The notes under the pieces are model-generated. The model did not search any database. It was not told the origin of the DNA and saw only the letters and a program-made list of their open reading frames with translations. This document shows, piece by piece, positions 40,393-49,318 of a stretch of 64,000 bases of DNA. Position 1 is the first letter of the stretch. Each line of letters opens with the position of its first letter. Made by a program: the position numbers and the translations under genes. Origin of the DNA: Pseudomonas sp. Gutcm_11s (GTDB lineage Bacteria; Pseudomonadota; Gammaproteobacteria; Pseudomonadales; Pseudomonadaceae); assembly GCF_028649395.1 (NCBI RefSeq), contig NZ_JAQSUW010000014.1, forward strand, positions 480,315 through 544,314, in the 5' to 3' direction.

Positions 40393-41238
40393 TCAGCCTT
40401 TGACGGCGCCGGCCGTGAGCCCGCGCAGGAAATATTTGCCGGCCAGCACGTAGACCAGCAGGGTGGGCAGGCCAGCGATCATCGCGGCGGCCATGTCGAC
40501 GTTGTATTCCTTGACCCCGGTGCTGGTGTTAACCAGGTTGTTGAGCGCCACGGTGATGGGCTGGGTGTCGCCGCTGGCGAACACAACGCCGAACAGGAAG
40601 TCGTTCCAGATCTGGGTGAACTGCCAGATCAGGCAGACCATGATCGTGGGCACCGACATGGGCAGCAGGATCCGCCCGAAGATGGTGAAGAACCCCGCGC
40701 CATCCAGGCGTGCCGCACGCACCAGGGCGTCCGGGATGCTGACGTAGAAGTTGCGGAAGAACAGCGTGGTGAAGGCCAGGCCATACACCACGTGCACCAG
40801 CACCAGGCCCGCAGTGGTGTTGGCCAGGCCGAACTTGCCGAGGGTGAAGGATGCCGGCAGCAGCACCACCTGGAACGGCAGGAAGCAGCCGAACAGCAGC
40901 AGGCCGAAGAACAGCTGCGAACCCTTGAAGCGCCACATCGACAGCACGTAGCCGTTGAGCGCACCGAGCAGCGTGGAGATCAGCACCGCCGGCACGGCGA
41001 TCTTCACCGAGTTCCAGAAGTAGCCACCGACACTGTCCCAGGCCTTGACCCAGCCGATCAGGGTGAACGCGTCCGGTAGCGACAGCAGGTTGCCGGTGCG
41101 GATGTCGTCGGGCGTCTTGAAGCTGGTCAGCAGCATCACCAGCAGCGGAATCAGGTAGACCGCGCAGGCGACGATCAGGGTGGCGTAGACCGCTGCCCGG
41201 CTGAGGCTGAATGCAGGTTTCCCGGCCAGGCTAGTCAT
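40393..41238 (-). CDS. gtsC: glucose ABC transporter permease, second subunit
   Basis: This 281-residue inner-membrane permease of the MalG type has six transmembrane helices. Its EAA loop reads ALVRAARLDGAGFFTIFGRILLP. It overlaps the preceding permease by eight bases, which implies coupled translation of the heterodimer. Confidence 0.94.
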   Translation of the reverse strand: MTSLAGKPAFSLSRAAVYATLIVACAVYLIPLLVMLLTSFKTPDDIRTGNLLSLPDAFTLIGWVKAWDSVGGYFWNSVKIAVPAVLISTLLGALNGYVLSMWRFKGSQLFFGLLLFGCFLPFQVVLLPASFTLGKFGLANTTAGLVLVHVVYGLAFTTLFFRNFYVSIPDALVRAARLDGAGFFTIFGRILLPMSVPTIMVCLIWQFTQIWNDFLFGVVFASGDTQPITVALNNLVNTSTGVKEYNVDMAAAMIAGLPTLLVYVLAGKYFLRGLTAGAVKG

Positions 41239-42139
41239 GGCGCTTGTTCCTCAGTTCGGAGTACAGGTACGGCACGATGATCGCCAGCACGGCACCGAGC
41301 ATCAGCATCGCGCTCGCCGCACCGAGACCCATCTGGCCGCGGGTGAAGGTGTGGGCGTACATGAACATCGCCGGCAGGTCGGAGGAGTAGCCGGGGCCAC
41401 CGGCCGTCATCGCCGCGACCAGGTCGAAGCTCTTGATGGCGATGTGGGCGAGGATCATCAGGGCGCTGAAGAACACCGGGCGCAGGCTCGGCAGGACGAT
41501 GCGCAGGTAGATGGTCGGCAGGCTGGCGCCATCGACCTGGGCGGCGCGGATGATCGACTGATCGACACCGCGCAGGCCGGCGAGGAACAGCGCCATGACG
41601 AAGCCAGAGGACTGCCACACGGCGGCGATCACCAGGCAGTAGACGACCCTGTCCGGGTCCACCAGCCAGTCCAGGCGGAAGCCTTCCCAGCCCCAGTCAC
41701 GCATCAGCTTGTCCAGACCCAGACCGGGGTTGAGCAGCCATTTCCAGGCCGTACCGGTGACGATCATCGACAGCGCCATGGGGTACAGGTAGACGGTGCG
41801 AATGAAGCCTTCGCGGCGGATGCGCTGATCCAGCAGCACCGCCAGGAACACGCCGAGCACCAGGCTGATGGTGATGAACAGGCCACCGAACAACAGCAGG
41901 TTGTGGCTGGCTACCCACCAGCGATCGTTATCCAGCAGGCGCTCGTACTGCTGCAGCCCCACCCACTTGTAGCTGGGCATGAAGCGCGAGTTGGTGAAGG
42001 ACAGCAGGAAGGTCCACAGGATGTAGCCGTAGAAGCCGACCAGCACGATCAGCACGCTCGGCGCCAGCACCAGCTTGGGTAGCCAGCGCTGCAGCGCGTC
42101 GAATGGCGACGCCTTGGCGAAAACTGCGATAGAACTCAT
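41231..42139 (-). CDS. gtsB: glucose ABC transporter permease, first subunit
   Basis: This 302-residue inner-membrane permease of the MalF type has six transmembrane helices. The EAA loop SIIRAAQVDGASLPTIYLRIVLP is present. The ATG giving MSSIAVFAKASP is used; the open frame extends 41 codons upstream over a repeat-rich spacer, but that extension is Cys/Arg-rich and not family-like. It is separated from the binding-protein gene by 224 bp with three inverted repeats. Confidence 0.93.
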   Translation of the reverse strand: MSSIAVFAKASPFDALQRWLPKLVLAPSVLIVLVGFYGYILWTFLLSFTNSRFMPSYKWVGLQQYERLLDNDRWWVASHNLLLFGGLFITISLVLGVFLAVLLDQRIRREGFIRTVYLYPMALSMIVTGTAWKWLLNPGLGLDKLMRDWGWEGFRLDWLVDPDRVVYCLVIAAVWQSSGFVMALFLAGLRGVDQSIIRAAQVDGASLPTIYLRIVLPSLRPVFFSALMILAHIAIKSFDLVAAMTAGGPGYSSDLPAMFMYAHTFTRGQMGLGAASAMLMLGAVLAIIVPYLYSELRNKRHD

Positions 42140-42162
42140 GGGTAACTCCGTGGCACGGATGC

Positions 42163-42220
42163 AGGGCGGGTGCAGCCCGCATCTCCATCGGCATTGCAAA
42201 ACGCGGGGTGCACCCGCCCT
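42163..42220. repeat. long inverted repeat between the glucose binding-protein and permease genes
   Basis: AGGGCGGGTGCAGCCCGC and GCGGGGTGCACCCGCCCT are 18-bp arms with one mismatch around a 22-nt loop. The GGGCGGGTGCA motif resembles a common interspersed palindromic (REP-like) unit of Pseudomonas; this comparison is from memory. Confidence 0.65.
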
Positions 42221-42308
42221 ACACGGTGCGCACCGGCAGAAAATCGGCGCGACCGTTCCCACAGCGCATGCCGCGAGGCATGCACCCGTAATCGAGAACC
42301 AGGGAAAC

Positions 42309-42325
42309 GGCGGGCCAGGCCCGCC
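42309..42325. repeat. short GC-rich palindrome in the same spacer
   Basis: GGCGGGCC-A-GGCCCGCC is a perfect 8-bp inverted repeat with a single central base, the second of three hairpins in the 42140-42363 spacer. Confidence 0.6.
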
Positions 42326-42333
42326 TTACGACA

Positions 42334-42356
42334 GCGGCCGTCTAGGCGACGGCCGC
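42334..42356 (-). terminator. hairpin immediately after the glucose binding-protein gene
   Basis: GCGGCCGTC and GACGGCCGC form a perfect 9-bp stem with a 5-nt loop, seven bases beyond the binding-protein stop. It has no U-run on the transcribed side. In ABC operons such hairpins commonly protect the mRNA of the abundant binding protein or attenuate the downstream permease genes; that role is inferred. Confidence 0.65.
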
Positions 42357-42363
42357 AAGCGCC

Positions 42364-43617
42364 TTACTGCACCGCCTGGATGGCGGCAGCCAGTTGCTGG
42401 GCAGCCTTTTTCGGGTCGGCCGCCGGGTCGTTGAAGAAGTTGGTGACCACGTCGAACACCGCACCCTGCACGTAGCTGGAAGCGGCCATGCCGTGGGCCA
42501 GGCTCGGCTGCAGGCCTTCGCCAGCGGCGGCCTGCTTGAAGTCCTTCATCGACTGCTGGGCACAGCTATCGAAGCTGCTCATGTCCTGGTCCAGGCGGAC
42601 CGGGATGGAGCCCTTGTTCTGGTTGAAGAACTGCTGGAACTCCGGCGACATGACGGTACGCGCCAGGTCGTTCTGCGCCTTGCGGTTGTCTTCGTCACTG
42701 AGCTTGAACATCGCCAGGGAGTCGATGTTGTAGGCGAAGCTGCCCTGGGTACCGGGGAACGGCAGGCACTGGTAGTCCTGGCCGGCGACCTTGCCGGCGG
42801 CGGTCCATTCGCTCTTGGCCCAGTCGCCCATGATCTGCATGCCGGCCTTGCCGTTGATCACCAGGCCCGCAGCAGTGTTCCAGTCGCGACCGGCAGCATC
42901 GGCGTCGACATAGCCGCGCAGCTTCTTCAGGGTGGCGAAGACTTCGACCATCTTGTCGCCGGTCAGCGTCGCCTTGTCCTGCTCGACGAAGGCCTTGTGG
43001 TAACCCTGCGGGCCGAGGATGGCGAGCACCAGGTCTTCGAACACGGTGCCGTCCTGCCAGGGCTGACCGCCATGGGCCAGAGGGATGAAGCCGGCGGCCT
43101 TGAGCTTGTCGGCAGCAGCGAAGAATTCGTCGAGAGTGGTCGGCGGCGTAGCCCCGGCCTTCTTGAACACCTCGGGGTTGATCCACAGCCAGTTGACCCG
43201 GTGCACGTTGACCGGCACGGCCACGTAGTGATCGTCGTACTTCATGACGCTGGCAACCTGCTTGGGCAGCAGGCTGTCCCACTTGCCTTCGCCGGCGACT
43301 TCGTCCAGCTCGGTGAGCAGGCCCAGTTCGCCCCACTCCTGGATGTCCGGCCCTTTGATCTGCGCAGCGGATGGCGGGTTGCCGGATACGGCGCGGGTCT
43401 TCAGCACAGTCATGGCGGCTTCACCACCACCACCGGCAACGGCGAAGTCTTTCCAGGTGTGGCCCTTGTCTTCGACCAGTTTTTTCAGCGTATCGGCTGC
43501 GCGCTTTTCGCCACCCGAAGTCCACCAGTGCAGGACTTCGACTTCACCGGCAAGGGCGGAAAGAGGGAACAACGAGGCGAGGGAAACGACAACGGCCAGG
43601 CGGGAGATCGCGTTCAT
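42364..43617 (-). CDS. gtsA: glucose ABC transporter periplasmic substrate-binding protein
   Basis: This 417-residue sugar-binding protein (also called GltB in P. aeruginosa) has a signal peptide (about 1-23, ending PLSALAG) and the mature start [18 protein letters not shown]. Aromatic residues typical of sugar contact are present. The ATG giving [11 protein letters not shown] is chosen, with AAAGG upstream; an open extension of 11 codons precedes it. It is the first gene of the transport operon and a known target of the GtrS/GltR system in P. aeruginosa. The 262-bp region upstream (43618-43879) should hold its promoter; no clear operator was identified. Confidence 0.95.
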   Translation of the reverse strand: MNAISRLAVVVSLASLFPLSALAGEVEVLHWWTSGGEKRAADTLKKLVEDKGHTWKDFAVAGGGGEAAMTVLKTRAVSGNPPSAAQIKGPDIQEWGELGLLTELDEVAGEGKWDSLLPKQVASVMKYDDHYVAVPVNVHRVNWLWINPEVFKKAGATPPTTLDEFFAAADKLKAAGFIPLAHGGQPWQDGTVFEDLVLAILGPQGYHKAFVEQDKATLTGDKMVEVFATLKKLRGYVDADAAGRDWNTAAGLVINGKAGMQIMGDWAKSEWTAAGKVAGQDYQCLPFPGTQGSFAYNIDSLAMFKLSDEDNRKAQNDLARTVMSPEFQQFFNQNKGSIPVRLDQDMSSFDSCAQQSMKDFKQAAAGEGLQPSLAHGMAASSYVQGAVFDVVTNFFNDPAADPKKAAQQLAAAIQAVQ

Positions 43618-43879
43618 GGAAGTACCTTTATTGTTGTTATGCCAGTGCAAGTCATGATGCTTGCGCTTGCATCGAGTCTAACCACGCCACCTCTCGCGGC
43701 GGGTAACAAAGGGATGCGCGAAGGTCACCGGACGGTTACATAAGCGCGGCGTTTGTATCCGGATGGTGGCACGTGCAGATGACATGGCCATGCGCAGCAC
43801 GGAACGCTCAGCAGAGCGGCCACGCGACAGGATCGAAGAGAGAACTGGCGGCCGCAGCCGCGCAAGAGAACAAAGCAAA

Positions 43880-45337
43880 TCAGGCCACCAGGCGCGGCAG
43901 GCGCAGCGTCACCCGCAGGCCACCCTCGCGCAGGTTCTGCAGGGTCACCTCGCCGCCATGGCTGTGCGCCAGGCTGCGCGCGATGCCCAGGCCCAGGCCG
44001 TAGCCCTGCTGCTGGCCGGAGAGACGGAAGTGCGGCTCGAACACCTGCTCCAGGCGCTGCTCGGGCACACCCGGCCCCTCGTCATCGACATGCAGGACGA
44101 AGGCCGTGCGGTCGTCCTCGATATGCAAGTGCGCGCGCTGGCCGTACTTCAGCGCGTTGTCCACCAGGTTGCCGATGCAGCGCCGCAGGGCCAGCGGCTT
44201 GCCCGGGTAACCACCCTGCGCCTCCCCCTGCAAGGTCACCCGGCCGTTACCCAGGTAGGGTTCGATCAGGCCGTGCAGCAGGTAATTGAGATCGACCTGC
44301 TCGATGTTCTCGTGGATATCGGTGTCCTTCACGCACTGCAGTGCGCCCTTGACCAGCAGCTCCAGGTCGTCCAGATCACGACTGAACTTGGCTTGCAGGG
44401 CCTCGTCCTCGAGCAGCTCCACGCGCAGGCGCAGGCGCGTGATCGGCGTGCGCAGGTCATGGGAAATCGCACTGAACAGCTGGCTGCGCTCGCTCAGGTA
44501 GCGACTGATGCGCTCGCGCATGGTGTTGAAGGCACGACTGACCTCGATCACCTCGCTGCCACCCGCCTCCTCCACCGGCTCGACGCTGGCGCCCAGCGAC
44601 ATCTCCCGCGCCGCCGAGGCCAGGCGCTTTAGCGGCCGGCTCTGCCAGTGCACGAGAATGCCGATGAACAGCAGCAGAAAACTGCTGGTGAGGAAGATGA
44701 ACCACACCTGCTGCATCGGCAGGCCTTCATCTTCCAGGCTGACGTAGGGCGCCGGCATCAGCGAGGCCAGGTACAGCCATTCGTTCGGTGCGATCTGGAT
44801 CTGCGTCACCAGCACCGGCGGATTCAGCGGCTCCAGGCTCAACGCGTAGTGCGCCCAAGAACGCGGCACCTCGTCGAGCTTCAGTTCGCCATTGAAGATG
44901 CGCAGGTCCTCGGGGCTGACGAACTGCACCAGCAGGTCGACATTGCGCCCCAGGTTCTGCCGCAACACGCTGTCGACCTCGGCGAGTACCGCGTGCTTGC
45001 GCGGGGTTTCCGGCAGCACCTGCATGTCCAGCGGCTTGTCGTTGAGCGACACAAAGAAGCGCGTACCGCCCATGCTGCGCAACTGGTCCAGCACCATCGG
45101 CCGAAAACCCAGCGGCAACGAGCGGAAGTAGCTGACGCTGGCAGACATGGAGTGGGCCAGGCTACGTGTACTGGTCAGCAGTCCCTCCATCTGGCTGGCG
45201 CGCAATTGCGAGACCCAGATAAGGCTCGACAGCGCCTGCGCCACCAGCACCACCAGCAGGGTCAGCAGCAGCATGCGCCCGAGCAACGAGCGCGGCACCG
45301 GCAACAGCCGGCGCAACCTAGAGAGCAACGCCGGCAT
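43880..45337 (-). CDS. gtrS: sensor histidine kinase GtrS of the glucose two-component system
   Basis: GtrS is a 485-residue inner-membrane kinase. It has two transmembrane helices (about 18-40 and 190-212) around a periplasmic domain, then HAMP, the H box AISHDLRTPITRLRL, and the ATPase domain with RRCIGNLVDNALKYG and DDEGPGVPEQ. In P. aeruginosa GtrS responds to 2-ketogluconate and 6-phosphogluconate and, with GltR, controls glucose uptake genes. The start lies inside the gltR end; an ATG at 45337 and a GTG at 45349 are both possible, neither with a clear ribosome site. Confidence 0.93.
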   Translation of the reverse strand: MPALLSRLRRLLPVPRSLLGRMLLLTLLVVLVAQALSSLIWVSQLRASQMEGLLTSTRSLAHSMSASVSYFRSLPLGFRPMVLDQLRSMGGTRFFVSLNDKPLDMQVLPETPRKHAVLAEVDSVLRQNLGRNVDLLVQFVSPEDLRIFNGELKLDEVPRSWAHYALSLEPLNPPVLVTQIQIAPNEWLYLASLMPAPYVSLEDEGLPMQQVWFIFLTSSFLLLFIGILVHWQSRPLKRLASAAREMSLGASVEPVEEAGGSEVIEVSRAFNTMRERISRYLSERSQLFSAISHDLRTPITRLRLRVELLEDEALQAKFSRDLDDLELLVKGALQCVKDTDIHENIEQVDLNYLLHGLIEPYLGNGRVTLQGEAQGGYPGKPLALRRCIGNLVDNALKYGQRAHLHIEDDRTAFVLHVDDEGPGVPEQRLEQVFEPHFRLSGQQQGYGLGLGIARSLAHSHGGEVTLQNLREGGLRVTLRLPRLVA

Positions 45338-46055
45338 GCGCAGTGACACTGGCCGCGAGCAGGTAGCCGGAACCCCGCACGGTGCGGATCAGCCGTGGCG
45401 CCTTGCCGGTATCGCGCAGGCGCTGGCGCAGGCGACTGACCGCCATATCGACAATGCGCTCCAGCGGCATCACCTCACGGCCACGGGTGGCGTTGGCGAT
45501 GGTGTCGCGGTCGAGGATCTGTTGCGGGTGATCGAGAAACAACTTGAGCAGAGCGAAGTCGGCGCCGGAGAGAATCACTTCCTCGCCATCGAAATGGAAC
45601 AGGCGATGGCTGACCATGTCCAGGCGCCACTCGTCGAAGGCCAGCACCTCGACCGCGCCGCGCTCCTGGCCGAAACCGGCACGGCGCAGCAGCGCCTTGA
45701 TCCGCGCCTGCAGCTCGCGCGGACTGAAGGGTTTGCCCAGGTAGTCGTCGGCGCCCAGCTCCAGGCCGATGACCCGGTCGGCCTCGTCAGAGCTGGCGGT
45801 GAGCATGATGATCGGCACCTGAGCGAAGCGCTGGTGCTGGCGCATCCAGCGGCACAGGCTGAAACCATCCTCGTCGGGCAGCATCACGTCGAGGATCACC
45901 AGGTCGGCCATGGCTTCGCCCAGGGCCTGGCGGAACGCCGCGCCATCGGCCACGGCACGCACCTGGAAACCGGCACGACTGAGATAGACCTGTAGCAGGT
46001 CACGGATTTCCTCGTCGTCATCGACCAGGAGGATGGATTTTCCGGCTTGGCTCAC
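45318..46055 (-). CDS. gltR: response regulator GltR (OmpR/PhoB family)
   Basis: GltR is 245 residues. The receiver domain has the acidic pocket DDD (12-14) and phospho-acceptor Asp56 in LVILDVMLPDEDG. A C-terminal winged helix-turn-helix contains RTVRGSGYLL. The start is a GTG with AAGGA nine bases upstream. It overlaps gtrS by about 20 bases and lies 54 bp after glk. It regulates the glucose transport operon that follows. Confidence 0.94.
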   Translation of the reverse strand: MSQAGKSILLVDDDEEIRDLLQVYLSRAGFQVRAVADGAAFRQALGEAMADLVILDVMLPDEDGFSLCRWMRQHQRFAQVPIIMLTASSDEADRVIGLELGADDYLGKPFSPRELQARIKALLRRAGFGQERGAVEVLAFDEWRLDMVSHRLFHFDGEEVILSGADFALLKLFLDHPQQILDRDTIANATRGREVMPLERIVDMAVSRLRQRLRDTGKAPRLIRTVRGSGYLLAASVTAHAGVAL

Positions 46056-46109
46056 GTCGGCCGTCCTTGTTCTTGTTGGGTCGCCCAGGCAGCCCGGGCA
46101 GTGCCGATC

Positions 46110-47063
46110 TTACCTGTGTTGCTGCAATGCTACGCCAGCACCTTCCAGGCCAGGATACTCGGCCGTTACCAGCCATACCGGAACACCCTCGAAGTATCCG
46201 CTCATGCAACCCTTGCTGGACAGCGCTCGCTGGAAACCACTGCCCTGGAAGAACGCAGCGAAACGCGGCACCACACCACCGACAATGTACACGCCGCCAC
46301 GGGCGCCGAGGGTCAGCACATTGTTGCCGGCCACCCGGCCCAGCCAGGCACAGAACTGGTCCAGCACCTGCACCGCCAGGGGCTCGCCGGCCAGGGCCGC
46401 GCCAGTGACCTGCGCCGGAGAACTCAGCAACGGCGTATGGCCGTCCACCGTGCACATGGCCAGATAGAGTTGCAGCAGGCCGTTGCCGCTGAGCACATCC
46501 TCGGCGCGCACATGACCCAGCTGATTGAACAACTGCTGCCACAGCTGCGCCTCGCGGGGACTACCGATAGGCAGATCAACATGCCCGCCCTCGCCCGGCA
46601 ACGCCTGCCAGCGGCCTTCGCCCTGCGGCAACAGCGTGCCGACGCCCAGGCCGGTGCCCGGACCGATCACTACGGCCGGGCTGCCCGGCTCGGCCACGCC
46701 GGGGCAGATCTGTATGCGCTCGTGCTCGGCCACGCGGGTCATGCCCAGAGCCATGGCGGTGAAGTCGTTGACCAGCAGCAGCTCATCTACCTGCAGCGCT
46801 TCGCAGAATGCACTGCGGCTCAGGCGCCAGTGATTGTTGGTGAAGCGGAAATGCTCGCCGCCCACCGGCCCAGCCACCGCCAGGCACACCGCGCCGATGC
46901 TGCCCGGCGCCAGACCGAGGTCATCGAGGTAGCGGCTGATCGCCTGTTCCGGCGTGGCGAAGTCGGCAGTCGCCAGCACCCGCACCGAGGCCAGCTGCTC
47001 GTCACGCCACAAGGCGAAGCGCGCATTGGTCCCGCCGATATCCCCCACCAAAGCCAGTTTCAA
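46110..47063 (-). CDS. glk: glucokinase
   Basis: Glk is a 317-residue glucokinase of the E. coli type, phosphorylating glucose to glucose 6-phosphate. Phosphate loop [15 protein letters not shown], catalytic Asp in [13 protein letters not shown], and GPGTGLGVG with [11 protein letters not shown] are all present. It starts with TTG in a TTGA overlap with the edd stop (GGAGA seven bases upstream), an unusual start that implies coupling to edd translation. Confidence 0.95.
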   Translation of the reverse strand: MKLALVGDIGGTNARFALWRDEQLASVRVLATADFATPEQAISRYLDDLGLAPGSIGAVCLAVAGPVGGEHFRFTNNHWRLSRSAFCEALQVDELLLVNDFTAMALGMTRVAEHERIQICPGVAEPGSPAVVIGPGTGLGVGTLLPQGEGRWQALPGEGGHVDLPIGSPREAQLWQQLFNQLGHVRAEDVLSGNGLLQLYLAMCTVDGHTPLLSSPAQVTGAALAGEPLAVQVLDQFCAWLGRVAGNNVLTLGARGGVYIVGGVVPRFAAFFQGSGFQRALSSKGCMSGYFEGVPVWLVTAEYPGLEGAGVALQQHR

Positions 47064-48886
47064 CGCAGCGTCTCCAGATTCGAAGTGAATGCACTGGCGC
47101 CCTGTTCGGCTGAACTGAACGAGGCGCGCATGAAGGCGAACAGCTCGCGGCCGCAGCCCACGCCCTGCCCGCTGGGCGGAGTAGCTAACTCGCGCGCGGC
47201 CAGCTCGACGGGATCGACCAGCACCTGCAGGGTGCCCGCCTCGCCATCGACGCGAATCATGTCACCGTCGCGCACGCGCGCCAACGGGCCGCCATCATAG
47301 GCCTCGGGGCAGACATGGATCGCCGCCGGCACCTTGCCCGAGGCGCCGGACATGCGCCCATCGGTGACCAGCGCCACCTTGAAGCCGCGATCCTGCAGCA
47401 CTGCCAGGAACGGCGTCATCTTGTGCAGCTCGGGCATGCCATTGAAGCGCGGCCCTTGGAAGCGCATGACCGCAACCAGATCCTGCTCGAGCTCGCCGGC
47501 CTTGAAGGCGTCGGCCAGTTCCTGCTGGTCCTGGAACACCCGCGCCGGCGCCTCGACCACCTGGTGCTCGCGCGCCAAGGCGGAGACCTTCATCACTCCG
47601 CGCCCGAGGTTGCCGACCATCACGCGCAGGCCGCCCTCGGCCGAGAACGGCCGCTCCAGCGGACGCAGGATGCTCTCGTCCAGGCTCTCGCTGCGCCCTT
47701 CCCGCCACACCAACTGGCCGTCCTCGAGGAACGGCTCCTGGGTGTAGCGGCGCAGGCCGCGCCCCATCACGGTGTTGACGTCTTCATGCAGCAGCCCGGC
47801 ATCCAGCAGCTGGCGAACCATGAACGCCACACCGCCGGCGGCATGGAAATGATTGATGTCGGCCTTGCCGTTGGGATAGACGTGGGCCAGGGTCGGCACC
47901 ACTTCGGAGAGATCGGCCATGTCCTGCCAGGTCAGCTGGATACCGGCCGCCTGGGCAATCGCCGGCATGTGCAGGGTATGGTTGGTCGAACCGCCGGTGG
48001 CGTGCAGGGCGACGATGGAGTTGACCAGCACGCGCTCGTCGATGAGCTCGCCCAGCGGCAGGAAAGCCCTGCCCTGCTTGGTCAGGCGGGTAACCTGGCG
48101 CGCTGCCTCGACGGTCAGGGCGTCGCGCAGCGGTGTGTCCGGGTTGACGAAGGACGAACCCGGCAGGTGCAGGCCCATCATCTCCATCAGCATCTGGTTG
48201 GTGTTGGCCGTGCCGTAGAAGGTGCAGGTGCCCGGTGCGTGATAGGCCTTCATCTCCGACTCGAGCAACTCATCGCGGGTCGCCTTGCCCTCGGCGTAGC
48301 GCTCGCGCACATCGGCCTTCTCCTTGTTCGACAGCCCCGAAGGCATCGGCCCGGCAGGAATGAACAGCGACGGCAGATGGCCGAAACGCAGAGCGCCCAT
48401 CAGCAGGCCGGGAACGATCTTGTCGCAGACGCCGAGAAACACAGCGGCGTCGAACATGTTGTGCGACAGCGCCACCGCCGTAGACATGGCGATCACTTCG
48501 CGGCTGGCGATACCGATCTCCATGCCCGGCTCGCCCTGGGTCACGCCATCGCACATGGCCGGCACGCCACCGGCGACCTGGCCGACCGAACCGATATCAC
48601 GCAGCGCCTGACGGATCTGCTCGGGGTACACCTCATAAGGCTGATGGGCCGAGAGCATGTCGTTGTAAGCGGTGACGATGGCAACGTTGGCAGAGTCCAT
48701 CAGGCGCAGGCGCTGCTTGTCGCCGCTGCCGCAACCGGCAACACCATGGGCGAAGTTGGCGCACTGCAGCTTGCCACGCACAGGTCCTTCGCTGGCGGCC
48801 GCATGGATCATCGCCAGGTAACGCTCGCGGGTGGCGCGGCTGCGCTCGATCAGACGTTCGGTGACCTCAAGAACACGCGGATGCAT
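47060..48886 (-). CDS. edd: 6-phosphogluconate dehydratase
   Basis: Edd is 608 residues. It dehydrates 6-phosphogluconate to KDPG, the key step of the Entner-Doudoroff pathway, using a labile iron-sulfur cluster. Cluster/active-site Cys segments are [37 protein letters not shown] and [14 protein letters not shown]; the family segment [12 protein letters not shown] is present. CGGAG precedes the ATG. It heads the edd-glk-gltR-gtrS operon. Gap, which often lies divergent from edd in P. aeruginosa, is not here; ffs is upstream instead. Confidence 0.96.
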   Translation of the reverse strand: MHPRVLEVTERLIERSRATRERYLAMIHAAASEGPVRGKLQCANFAHGVAGCGSGDKQRLRLMDSANVAIVTAYNDMLSAHQPYEVYPEQIRQALRDIGSVGQVAGGVPAMCDGVTQGEPGMEIGIASREVIAMSTAVALSHNMFDAAVFLGVCDKIVPGLLMGALRFGHLPSLFIPAGPMPSGLSNKEKADVRERYAEGKATRDELLESEMKAYHAPGTCTFYGTANTNQMLMEMMGLHLPGSSFVNPDTPLRDALTVEAARQVTRLTKQGRAFLPLGELIDERVLVNSIVALHATGGSTNHTLHMPAIAQAAGIQLTWQDMADLSEVVPTLAHVYPNGKADINHFHAAGGVAFMVRQLLDAGLLHEDVNTVMGRGLRRYTQEPFLEDGQLVWREGRSESLDESILRPLERPFSAEGGLRVMVGNLGRGVMKVSALAREHQVVEAPARVFQDQQELADAFKAGELEQDLVAVMRFQGPRFNGMPELHKMTPFLAVLQDRGFKVALVTDGRMSGASGKVPAAIHVCPEAYDGGPLARVRDGDMIRVDGEAGTLQVLVDPVELAARELATPPSGQGVGCGRELFAFMRASFSSAEQGASAFTSNLETLR

Positions 48887-48971
48887 GGAATCGACTCCGG
48901 TTGAATTTCTTGTTTTTATAAAAACCGAAGCAGACTACAACAAAGACAAAGCCAGTAAAAACAGATTTATT

Positions 48972-48986
48972 TTGTTATTAAAACAA
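48972..48986. promoter_or_regulatory. candidate HexR operator upstream of edd
   Basis: TTGT-TATTAAA-ACAA fits the reported TTGT-N7/8-ACAA pattern for HexR sites and lies 86 bp upstream of the edd start in an AT-rich 110-bp stretch. Nearer the gene, GTTTTTATAAAAAC (48912-48925) is a perfect 14-bp palindrome that could be a second regulatory element. Both are candidates only. Confidence 0.45.
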
Positions 48987-49135
48987 CATAATTCGATTTC
49001 AAGCCTTGTTGGACCTGCTTAAACGACCCAGATGGTGTAACCACACCAGGCGCGCACGTCATCACCGCCATGCAGGCAGGCACATATGGAAGGAAGGGGA
49101 GCAGGAAGATGTACACAATCCGAGCGGATTATGGA

Positions 49136-49245
49136 GGCGGCCCCACCAGCCACACCCCGGCACACGATGTTCCCGCTGTGGCTGCTTCCTTCCGGACCTG
49201 ACCAGGTTAACGGGTAATCGTTGCGGGGGGACCGATGGGACCACC
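49136..49245 (-). ncRNA. ffs: 4.5S RNA of the signal recognition particle
   Basis: Read on the minus strand, the sequence contains the conserved SRP core ACCTGGTCAGGTCCGGAAGG followed by AAGCAGCCA, and the apical/internal loop architecture of bacterial 4.5S RNA. The ends pair as GGUGGUCCC with GGGGCCGCC, allowing G-U pairs, giving a 110-nt RNA, close to the 114 nt of E. coli. It binds Ffh for membrane protein targeting. A small palindrome (AATCCG-AG-CGGATT at 49118-49131) just beyond the 3' end may act as terminator. Confidence 0.95.
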
Positions 49246-49253
49246 ATAACGAA

Positions 49254-49305
49254 GCCCGTCGAACGACGGGCCGCGCCATTGTACTGACAAACCGAGAAGT
49301 TACAA
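49254..49305 (-). promoter_or_regulatory. candidate ffs promoter and leader hairpin
   Basis: On the minus strand TTGTAA (49305-49300) and TACAAT (49283-49278) are spaced 16 bp and followed by a GC-rich discriminator, as in stable-RNA promoters. A start near 49271 would give a 26-nt leader before the mature 5' end, containing the perfect hairpin GCCCGTCG-TT-CGACGGGC (49254-49271). The same hairpin could instead terminate transcription of the chemoreceptor gene. Confidence 0.5.
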
Positions 49306-49318
49306 CCGCTTCAATCAC

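Noticed and set aside
42075..42434. Plus-strand ORFs in the gtsA-gtsB spacer
   Set aside because: They run through inverted repeats and neighbouring coding sequence in antisense, with Arg/Pro-rich composition and no ribosome site.
49006..49318. Short ORFs on both strands across 49006-49318
   Set aside because: They cover the 4.5S RNA gene and its promoter region and lack ribosome sites or conservation signals.
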